Positions 19,120 to 25,937 of a stretch of DNA of 25,937 nucleotides are shown piece after piece (position 1 is the first letter of the stretch; every line of letters starts with the position of its first letter). The position numbers were made by a program, and so were the translations under genes. The stretch is from Elysia marginata (lineage: Eukaryota; Mollusca; Gastropoda; Plakobranchidae): assembly GCA_019649035.1 (NCBI GenBank), contig BMAT01006511.1, positions 153,469 through 179,405 on the forward strand. The letters are read 5' to 3'. The notes under the pieces are model-generated. The model saw nothing but the letters and a program-made list of their open reading frames with translations. It was not told the DNA's origin and searched no databases.

Positions 19120-19199
19120 ATGGTGTAATCCTCATCACAATCTACACGAAATCTCACCCGAGCACAAAGTCATTCAGAAGGTGCAAAGCTAACAATTAG
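19120..19199 (+). other. Candidate terminal exon, phase-compatible with 17945-18044
   Basis: A very strong acceptor (TTTTTCTACCTTTTTTCAG to 19119) precedes a segment in which the frame starting at 19122 is open for 25 codons to TAG at 19197-19199. The two leading bases AT complete the codon begun by the last G of 18044, giving GAT (Asp). The other forward frame from 19121 is also open to a weak donor, AAG|GTGCAA, at 19181. An AATAAA lies at 19733-19738. The encoded end is serine-, threonine- and lysine-rich, with no family recognised. Confidence 0.17.
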
Positions 19200-20223
19200 A
19201 GTGTAGGCTGAATTATGCTTCCTACTACCCAGCGTTGGCCGTAAGCTTCACTGAAAGGACTTGTTGTTCAAACCAGATGACCTTCTAATCCGGGGCTTTT
19301 TCTTATTGGATACAATTCCCTCACTACACTCTCTAACACCCCGCTAGCAATCTTGTAGTAGTGCCTCAGAGTTCTCACTGCTCGTTATACAATAAGATAT
19401 TGTTTCCGAAGCAGGCCTTCACTTCACTGTCTTTTGTAAGCCATTCACTTCTTTGGGGGTTGCTTTTGTTATTTTAAAAAAACCCATGGTCTCTATTATT
19501 GTGTATTCTGATCTAACCCTGTTTCTTTTGTTCCGTAGTTTAAATATGTTTTAATAGGATTTTTCTGTAAGCTAAGAGAGCTTGAGTAAATTCATGAGAA
19601 TAACTTTCCACATCCAGTGCTTTTTTACTTTTCGAATGAATAATTTGTCTCATAACCAACCTTTGCAATCTTATATGTTAACAAGCCGAAGTAAGTTACA
19701 TTTATAACACTTACAGTATCTATGAGAGTAGAAATAAAGAATGTTACACACCTACCCTTTTTGTTCCTAATCATTACACTTTTTATATTGTACTAGATAT
19801 TAGAAAGATTGAAGTAGGGCAAAATGGGCATAATTAGGAGGAAGGTTTACGAAGGCGAAGTTAAAATCGAGATGGACACAGAGGCGTCAATCTGACTAGA
19901 TTGTGCATACCGAAAGCAAAGAATTCCTGAGACTTCTATAGGGGCCATTGAGCATCTATTAAGTATGTTAAGTCAAAATGAACGGTCAGTGTGCGACAGT
20001 GGCGGGTGGAGGTAATTGCCTGCGTCGGTGCAAGCAACGTTTAAATATGTGCCCTCAGAAATCTTTCGATGAAGAGCTTGTGGGGTGCTTGCGGTATATC
20101 ATCATCATCGGCATGAATGCTGGTTTATGAGAAAGGGATAAAGAGTCAACACTCTCTAAGGTGCCTTACAAAACTTTGTTATCTTGAAATTGAGCAAAAA
20201 TTAAATTTGTTGTCCTATGTAAG
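19200..20223. other. No recognisable gene
   Basis: AT-rich to mixed sequence without long frames, tandem repeats or tRNA-like boxes that I can support. Confidence 0.5.
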
Positions 20224-20335
20224 CGATAAGGTGTAGTTTTAGATATGTGAGCAACGATTGATGTGTTGTACCATATTAGTGATTATGTATCGTTTGAGAT
20301 GTGGGAGCAACAACGGATGTGTTGTACCATATTAG
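20224..20335. repeat. Tandem duplication, 56-bp unit, 2 copies
   Basis: GAGCAAC at 20249 and 20305, each followed five bases later by ATGTGTTGTACCATATTAG, with weaker similarity before the shared core. Spacing is 56 bases. Confidence 0.85.
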
Positions 20336-20733
20336 AGACTACTTATGAGAAAGGAAGAATAACCGGCGAAAAGTTGAAAGTTCGAGCCATAGAGGTAAGC
20401 GAACGATACATAGAGAGAGGATAAAATAGAAAGGTAGAAGAACAATTTAAGGAACGAACTCATAATGCACAAACATTTAGAAAGATCCATTGGCACATTT
20501 GAGAGTCAGCCAGAATTAAAAATATTTGCAAACGAAAAAAGAGGACGGAAGAACTTTAAACCATGGTAAAACCGTTGTACACCGTTAATGGAAGTGTGGA
20601 AGGGTGGATTTTGTTTTACATACTTTTTTTTCTATTCCTCTTTCAATCTAAAAGTAAATCTTACTTAAAAATACTTAACATGCAGTCTCTAACAACATGA
20701 TTGGAAACAGAATCACAGTTGTGCAGCGCCAAC
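20336..20733. other. No recognisable gene
   Basis: AT-rich, purine-leaning sequence. A B-box-like AGTTCGAGCCA near 20380 has no partner A box. Confidence 0.5.
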
Positions 20734-21039
20734 ATGAGGCTGCGACGCTGCCAGACCAAAATTGTTGTTGAAATAAATTATTTGTGTGCAAGGTTTTGTG
20801 ATTATTTATACATTCTCTCCTCACAAACATGTGAATATAGTTGTTCCTCTTTGAATGCAAGTGCGACCCTCACACGACGGAATCTTGCAGGGGGACAAGT
20901 CTTTGAAAATCAATGTACGAACAACATTCGTTCATCGAAACATTTTCCTTCCCTGCATGCAGCAGATAATCCCTTGAACTTGGGGCATCTCACAAAAGCA
21001 CCTCCCGAGCGTTACAGAAACAAGTGTGTAGCATTGTAG
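20734..21039 (+). CDS. Hypothetical reading frame, 101 residues (doubtful)
   Basis: The frame is open from 20701; its first ATG is at 20734. The product is not low-complexity and carries eight cysteines, clustered in the first half and one near the end. It has no signal peptide, membrane segment or recognised domain. It is among the longest frames in the window not explained by a microsatellite. Codons look unremarkable and a frame of this length can occur by chance. It lies just upstream of the 21150 frame in a different phase, so the two could be parts of one spliced region. Confidence 0.15.
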   Translation: MRLRRCQTKIVVEINYLCARFCDYLYILSSQTCEYSCSSLNASATLTRRNLAGGQVFENQCTNNIRSSKHFPSLHAADNPLNLGHLTKAPPERYRNKCVAL

Positions 21040-21149
21040 TAAAACAGTTTGCCCACTAGGAAACACACTTTAGTTAAATGCAATCAAGAGGGCGTGGAGC
21101 TCCATCACTTCTCCTTGACAAAAGCCACTTCCTTAATCCCGTGACACGC

Positions 21150-21341
21150 ATGCGTGAATTTGCACTGATTGTGCTTTTAACTGTTTCCGGTTCATTAGCT
21201 TTAACGCTGGAGGTTCGCGAGCAGGGTCTGGAGTCACGGAAGGAGAGAAGGCTCTGTGAGAGGAAGCTAGAACCCGTTAAATTGCCCTGGCCTAAGGGGC
21301 GCAGAAAATTTAATTGCGAGCGAGCAAGCTCCCTTGATTAA
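21150..21341 (+). CDS. Candidate small secreted peptide precursor, 63 residues
   Basis: I chose the ATG at 21150, not the in-frame ATG at 21078, because it starts a textbook signal peptide: MREFALIVLLTVSGSLA, with likely cleavage after SLA. The remaining 46 residues are basic and polar, with two cysteines, basic clusters RKERR and KGRRK, and the stretch PVKLPWPKGRR. A glycine followed by two arginines is the form used for cleavage and C-terminal amidation of animal neuropeptides. Precursors of peptide hormones and antimicrobial peptides share this layout. No family is recognised and no promoter is evident. A chance frame remains possible. Confidence 0.25.
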   Translation: MREFALIVLLTVSGSLALTLEVREQGLESRKERRLCERKLEPVKLPWPKGRRKFNCERASSLD

Positions 21342-21785
21342 CACGTTAAAACAAGAAGAGAATAGTTTATTTTGTATTTATTTCCGTGTTCTGCTTTGAT
21401 ACTTCATGCGCAGAAAATGTTGGGCAGCCATGGAGGTGTTTCCTCACAGAGACACACTGCAGTTTAATGAGCTTTTATTGCCAGAAAATTTTGTTGGGAA
21501 AAATTACAGGTTTTAATTGAAATTTCGGAACCTGCGACAACTTCACTTGTCATTGCATTAAAAGATGTATTGGCATCGACAAAAAGCAACTTAAAACATT
21601 ATCATTGAATATTAACACACAAACTAAAAGTGAGACCGTTTCTATAGCTTTGTCATTATATTTCATGCTTTTATCTTTTGTATCAGCTTGGACCAAACAG
21701 CCAATTTTATAATCATTCTTCACACATCACAAAAAAGTGTTATAAAGGCTGAACTATTGATTTAGCAGCACAATCCACAACATTA
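21342..21785. other. AT-rich stretch, no recognisable gene
   Basis: Ordinary AT-rich sequence between the peptide candidate and the long trinucleotide array. Confidence 0.5.
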
Positions 21786-21855
21786 TTGATGGTAATGATG
21801 GTAGTAGCGGCTGTAGTAGTAGTAGTTATAGTAGTAGTAGTAGTAGCAGTCGTAA

Positions 21856-21891
<36 letters not shown>

Positions 21892-21975
21892 AAGTAGTAG
21901 TACTAGTAGCAGTAGTAATAGTAGTAACAGTAATATTAGTAGTGGTAGCAGTAGTAATAGTAGTAGTAGTAGTAA

Positions 21976-22022
<47 letters not shown>

Positions 22023-22023
22023 A

Positions 22024-22065
<42 letters not shown>

Positions 22066-22102
22066 GAGGAGGAGGAGGAGGAGGAGGAGGAGAAGGAGAA
22101 GG
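21786..22102. repeat. Long (AGT)n array with (AGG)n end
   Basis: Roughly 270 bases of AGT units with scattered AAT, AGC and ACT interruptions, then AGG units from about 22064, with AAG variants at the end. The plus-strand valine-rich and minus-strand leucine- or tyrosine-rich frames across it are artefacts. Interruptions are concentrated in the first half; the second half is purer. Confidence 0.95.
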
Positions 22103-22136
22103 TGTAACAACAGTAGAGGGAGATCATGATTTATCT

Positions 22137-22235
22137 CTGTTTTTCTGTAACTTTATTACACTCTCTTCCCCGTCCCTTACTCCTTCCATTCTCTCTCCGT
22201 CGGTCTCTGTTTCTCTCTCTCCGTCGGTCTCTGTC

Positions 22236-22293
<58 letters not shown>

Positions 22294-22345
22294 TGTCTGT
22301 CTCTGTCTCTCTCTCCGTTGGTCTCTGTTTCTCTTTCTTTCTCTA
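22137..22345. repeat. CT-rich composite microsatellite with a 24-bp flanking unit
   Basis: CTCTCCGTCGGTCTCTGT occurs at about 22193 and 22217. A near copy with CCGTTGG follows at about 22311. Between the second and third copies lie TGTC units and about 18 TC units (22236-22292). The simple repeat therefore appears to have expanded inside a duplicated short unit. Confidence 0.9.
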
Positions 22346-24520
22346 TTCTTATCACTACGGGACACCAACATCGTGCTATAAACATGTTTTTTGACTCTTG
22401 CATGGACAGTTTTATTGCTTCCGTTTCCTTGCTCCAGGGACATGTTTTTGGTTGGACTTGCCGCCGCTGGTGCAGTAATGGATTTTTTTTATTGTCAGCA
22501 GGTAGATCTATATTCTCTTACCAATTTAGATTGGTGACCTTTTTCACAACCGTACTTCTTCAACTTATTTCCTTGGTTGGATGGTTGTTACAAAAACGTA
22601 TTACAATCTCTACGATTGTACAAACATTGACTTGATACATTAAAAAAGAAAAGAAAAAAACATCCTGTGTTAAAAAATTATCAGGAACTTCCCTCTCCCC
22701 TCCCTAATCATCCTCAACTAATAAATTAAAACCTATAAAGCATAAACCGAATCTATTTTTGCATACTAGTACAAATTGTATCTGGAAACCTTGAAGGCGC
22801 AATACAATTTTAAACAGCAGAGGAACTGGAAATATGTTACTGATATTAATATTTCGTTCCTAAAGAAAGCAAGTTTCAGATGTAATAAAGTTATACACAC
22901 AATCACATAATTATCTGCTTGTTAGAATTATCTTTTTCTTTGCTGGTTATTACTACGTTTTAAGATCAAGCAGTATCATAATATCATCTCAAAGCTAATA
23001 ATAATTTGCATTTTTCTCTATTTTCCCACACTAAAATTATTTTAGTTTTTTTTTCGAAAACATCGTTTTTCTTAATCATTTTCTCTTTTGCCTTGCTGTT
23101 TTTTTAAATAAAAAGACTCTCTTTTACGTCCAAATCGAGAGAACTTGACTACTACATCTGTAAAAAAAATCTTTGATAATGGTGTGCCACACATTAAGGT
23201 ATCTCTACAGAGGACACGCACTCCTAATGACCAACGGATGCCTCTCAATTGTTGTGGTCACGCACAGAATATCATCCAGAAAGCGATGAAATCTATCCAC
23301 AAACTATCTAAACAGATATCAGGAAATAGTTCGTATCAACTACTACTCCAGATAGATTGTTGCCCCCGTCCCCGAATTTCTTACCTTCATTATGCTTAAA
23401 AAAAAGTTAATGTTTTGAATTTCAAAAGACAAGCCTGAGTGAAAAAAAAGGACCAGCAACTAGAACAGCATTGAACGGTCCGTGTCTTCATGTCTTCAAA
23501 TGGTTTCGAAAAAAGGAAAAAAGGGGAAAGTCTTTATTTTTCTATACCCAGTTACAAGAATTTAAAATGATGTGTGGTTTGTCTTGCAGTTTTTTAAATG
23601 ATATCAGTAAATAACAGCATTAATAATTACACTACCAAGAAAACAATTTTTTCCAAACGGCTTAGTCTGAGAACAGCGGAGATTAGACACCATGCACAGA
23701 ATTATTTTATTTCTTCTCGTGCTGAAGTTTGCAGAATTTCTTCGAAAAAACAAAAAGAAGCAAACATAGACACACACCAAACATGCGTAATTCATCATTG
23801 CTGTATATTCCCAGAGAACTCGAGAGAGAAACGCCGCTTTCGGCAACATTAGGTTTTTTATCACCTCGTAAAACACTTTGATAGGTGTTTTGGTAAAAAA
23901 AAAAAGCTTTGACAACTTTTGACAAAAGAAGAGAGCTAGTTTAAAAAAAAACCCAATTGAAGATATTGTTTCGATTTCACTTCAATTGTCAAGGAATTAT
24001 TACTGGAAAAGTTATCGAAATAATATAAAAACGTTAAAATAAAATCGCAAAATGTAAAGAAAAACGAAGGACCTTTGTCTTACATTTTACATTAGTGTAG
24101 AACCAATAATAAGTGGACAGGGTTTATAATTTATCTCAATGATATTTATATTACATGTACTTGATAGATGGGTGCTCAGGTAAATTACCTGATTAGTTAT
24201 CAATAACTGAAATATATCATATAAAGAGTAGACGCACACCCATGGTAAAAGCCCCAAATGAAAAGTAAAACAGAGAAAGCGCTTTATCCTTGGGTCAAGA
24301 AACAATTGCACACAAAAACAAACAGGGCGCACAGACTGTACTACGGAGGCCTATTGATAGAACAAACTTTAGAATTTCATGCTTTTTAAAATCACGTTGA
24401 AAAGATAACGTTCCCCAGGCTGTTCTGAGAGTCGAATGGCAATGTTTAAATGTGTTCTCTCTTTATAAGGTTTTTTTCGCTTTCTTTCCTTCTTTCCCCC
24501 TTTTATTTATTTTCTTTTTC
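22346..24520. other. AT-rich stretch, no firm gene
   Basis: Many A and T runs. A minus-strand segment, 23385-23434, has a strong acceptor (T-run then CACTCAG) and a strong donor (AAG|GTAAGA) with one open frame, but it is only 50 bases. Frames at 23598-23852 and 23604-23915 overlap on opposite strands without support. No SINE boxes seen. Confidence 0.45.
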
Positions 24521-24537
24521 TTTTTTTTTTTTTTTTT
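24521..24537. repeat. Poly-T run, possible retroposon tail
   Basis: Seventeen T in a row, preceded by a T-rich segment. On the minus strand this reads as an A-run following the less AT-rich segment 24538-24745, the order expected of a retroposed copy. No target duplication or source gene was identified, so the retroposon reading is weak. Confidence 0.4.
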
Positions 24538-24846
24538 GGACTGCTGTCTGGCTGTTGAAATCGTCTCATTAACCTCTCATCAATTTTCCCTCCCAGGATA
24601 TTTGGCCGTGACGGGAAGACAAAAGCCTGGAACGCACGACGGAAAGATCGGGCCTGGCCTGTGCACAGCGAAAGGGGTATCGTGTAGGAAAATGGATAGA
24701 ATGCTTCACCTCTTGAACACGTCAAGGGCGCCACAGCAGTAAAGAAAACGATAACAATGATGTCAAAATTATGTCAACAACGCGACTAGGAGCACTGGAT
24801 GGGTGGTTTTACAGGCTGTCCTCCTCTTTTTTTTTGTCATTTCACA

Positions 24847-24857
24847 AGAGAGAGAGG

Positions 24858-24890
<33 letters not shown>
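24847..24890. repeat. GA microsatellite
   Basis: A GA run with GGG and CA interruptions, introduced by TTCACAA. The same introducing word recurs before the GA run at 24971, 126 bases on, suggesting a local duplication. Confidence 0.9.
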
Positions 24891-24967
24891 TCATAACTTT
24901 TTTTAGTTCGGAAAACTGAACTAGATATTCTAGTATGTCCGTTGGCTTGAGGACGCCTTTAGTTTAT

Positions 24968-24970
<3 letters not shown>

Positions 24971-24999
<29 letters not shown>

Positions 25000-25034
25000 T
25001 AAAGAAAGAGAAAGAGAGAAAGAGAGAGAGAGAG
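24971..25034. repeat. GA microsatellite with AAAG interruptions
   Basis: GA units broken by ATAAAGAAAGAGAAAG in the middle. The Arg/Glu-rich frame starting at 24935 depends on it. Confidence 0.9.
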
Positions 25035-25190
25035 CAAAAACACGATGGAAAAAGGAAATAAGGGGAGAAAGAGACGTGGTGGAGCAAAGAGAGATAGTCA
25101 GAGTGAAAAAGCCCCGAAAGAAAACAGGATCGCTTATTTTCTAAACCTGTACTTTTGTTGGGCCGAAGACGCTCTGAGCGAGAAGAAAGA

Positions 25191-25222
25191 TAAAGATAGA
25201 GAGCGAGAGAGAGAGAGAGAGA
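25191..25222. repeat. GA microsatellite next to the SINE insertion site
   Basis: AAGATAGAGAGCGAGAGAGAGAG type sequence; it ends a few bases before the left copy of the SINE target duplication. Confidence 0.85.
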
Positions 25223-25228
25223 CTAGAA

Positions 25229-25242
25229 GAAAGAGATAAAAA
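25229..25242. repeat. SINE target-site duplication, left copy
   Basis: GAAAGAGATAAAAA, identical to 25492-25505. Together they mark a retroposition event into purine-rich DNA. Confidence 0.85.
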
Positions 25243-25491
25243 ATTGATTGAAGGATATTTTTACAAGCCCAATTCCACTTCAAAGGTGTTCTCAGTGCTT
25301 GGGTCCCAATGACAATATATGGGCTGCCACCCAGAGACTAGCGGGGATACCATGACTTAGCCTCAGCCGGTCACATTATACTGACACCGACCCAACCAGT
25401 AGGGGCCCGGACTGTGCTCGGCTGAGGCTCGAACCCGCGACCTCTTGGCCACGGAGCGAGACCACTACCGACTGAGCTATCTAAGCCCCCC
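25243..25491 (-). mobile_element. tRNA-derived SINE, complete, about 249 bp
   Basis: On the minus strand the element opens with GGGGGGCTTAGA, then an A box TAGCTCAGTCGG (25468-25479) and a B box GGTTCGAGCCT (25425-25435), both near consensus. A GC-rich body of unknown origin follows and ends AT-rich near 25243 (CCTTCAATCAAT). A perfect 14-bp duplication flanks it exactly at the head and tail. Head and target duplication intact imply a full-length and fairly young insertion whose polymerase III promoter could still be recognised. It shares AGGTCGCGGGTT around the B box with the SINE at 2998 but not an obvious body. No poly-A tail: the tail ends in AATC-type sequence. Confidence 0.85.
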
Positions 25492-25505
25492 GAAAGAGAT
25501 AAAAA
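25492..25505. repeat. SINE target-site duplication, right copy
   Basis: GAAAGAGATAAAAA, identical to 25229-25242, adjoining the tRNA-like head of the element. Confidence 0.85.
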
Positions 25506-25519
25506 GACGGGTATGCAAG

Positions 25520-25616
25520 CAAACAGGCAGAGAGAGCGACAATGAGAAAGAGAGACGGAGAGACAGAGATAGAGACACAGAAAGACAGAGTCAAGTCTAT
25601 AGAGTATGTATACAGA
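25520..25616. repeat. Degenerate GA/GACA purine tract
   Basis: GAGAGAGCGACA, GAGACGGAGAGACAGAGATAGAGACACAG and similar words. It is likely a decayed compound microsatellite of the same type as 13757-13832. Confidence 0.7.
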
Positions 25617-25898
25617 GAAACATATCTAGATCAAGAAAAATATCGTGTTTAGAGTTTTATTTATTGCGTCGTGTCAAAGACACCTTTTGACGACAAAAAA
25701 AAACCTGAGAGATAGAAAAGGAAAGAGAGAAAGGGAACGAGGATGAAAGAGAGAAATGAAGAGAGTGAAGTATAAGGCAGACAAATTTGTCGATGGTGTG
25801 CAGTTGAGAAAGGTTTCAGAAACGAGAAAAATGGATTAAAAAATGACATTATTTTTCAAATAAAAGATTAACACGGGAAAGCATATGAACAGGCAGCA

Positions 25899-25937
25899 TA
25901 AGAGAGAGAGGGAGAGAGAGAGAGAGAGAGAGAGAGA
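25899..25937. repeat. GA microsatellite at the window edge
   Basis: An almost pure GA run with one GGG interruption. It continues past the window, so its length is unknown. Confidence 0.92.

Noticed and set aside
20378-20390. B-box-like GTTCGAGCC
   Set aside because: No A box at the right distance upstream and no cloverleaf, so neither a tRNA gene nor a SINE head is supported.
21786-22635. Long valine-, leucine-, tyrosine- and serine-rich frames on both strands
   Set aside because: They read through AGT, AGG and CT arrays in every frame, which is expected because such repeats lack stops in some frames.
23385-23434. A 50-nt minus-strand segment with strong splice signals at both ends
   Set aside because: The acceptor comes from an A/T homopolymer-rich region where such signals arise often, and 16 codons give no basis for a coding call.
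1-25937. CRISPR arrays, operons, phage or bacterial defence systems
   Set aside because: No regularly spaced repeats with unique spacers and no prokaryotic gene layout. The tandem repeats seen are contiguous minisatellites and microsatellites.

Overview
The window looks like non-coding or mostly intronic and intergenic DNA from an animal nuclear genome. It is AT-rich and crowded with microsatellites and minisatellites. It carries tRNA-derived SINEs and the worn end of what looks like an LTR retrotransposon, and it has no long clean reading frame. The style (very frequent GA/CT, GTCT and trinucleotide tracts, plus a SINE with a central block resembling one I recall from marine invertebrates) suggests a marine invertebrate such as a mollusc. 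That assignment is inference; no gene here fixes the taxon. I recognise no intact gene of a known protein family.

Layout. Positions 1-2990 are AT-rich with a CpG-dense patch at 2180-2600 and a striking acceptor-plus-donor splice sequence at 1432-1456. A tRNA-derived SINE lies on the plus strand at about 2998-3302. Positions 4135-5651 hold four unrelated tandem repeats (about 40, 34, 21 and 77 bp units). From 5652 to 8725 there is AT-rich and then C/T-rich DNA without a recognisable gene. At 8726-9485 there is a weakly supported two-exon model for a small secreted peptide. Positions 11200-14520 carry long GA, CT, GTCT/GACA and CAT tracts around a CpG-dense patch at 12575-12790. A third GC-rich patch is at 14680-15055. 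A frameshifted integrase C-terminal-like relic on the minus strand lies near 16600-16780.

Positions 17400-19740 contain several segments that look like exons: strong splice acceptors, open frames, one good donor, a cadherin-like DxND motif and a tRNA-derived repeat. They do not assemble into one recognised gene, though two of them are phase-compatible. At 20701-21341 there are two small reading frames, the second with a clear signal-peptide-like start and dibasic sites. Positions 21786-22345 are a composite microsatellite of more than 500 bp. The last kilobase is strongly purine-rich on the plus strand and is interrupted by a GC-rich, minus-strand tRNA-derived SINE (25243-25491) flanked by a perfect 14-bp target-site duplication. 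That SINE is the best-supported feature in the window.

All exon and small-peptide calls are hypotheses from sequence shape alone. They need transcript or homology evidence, which I could not consult.
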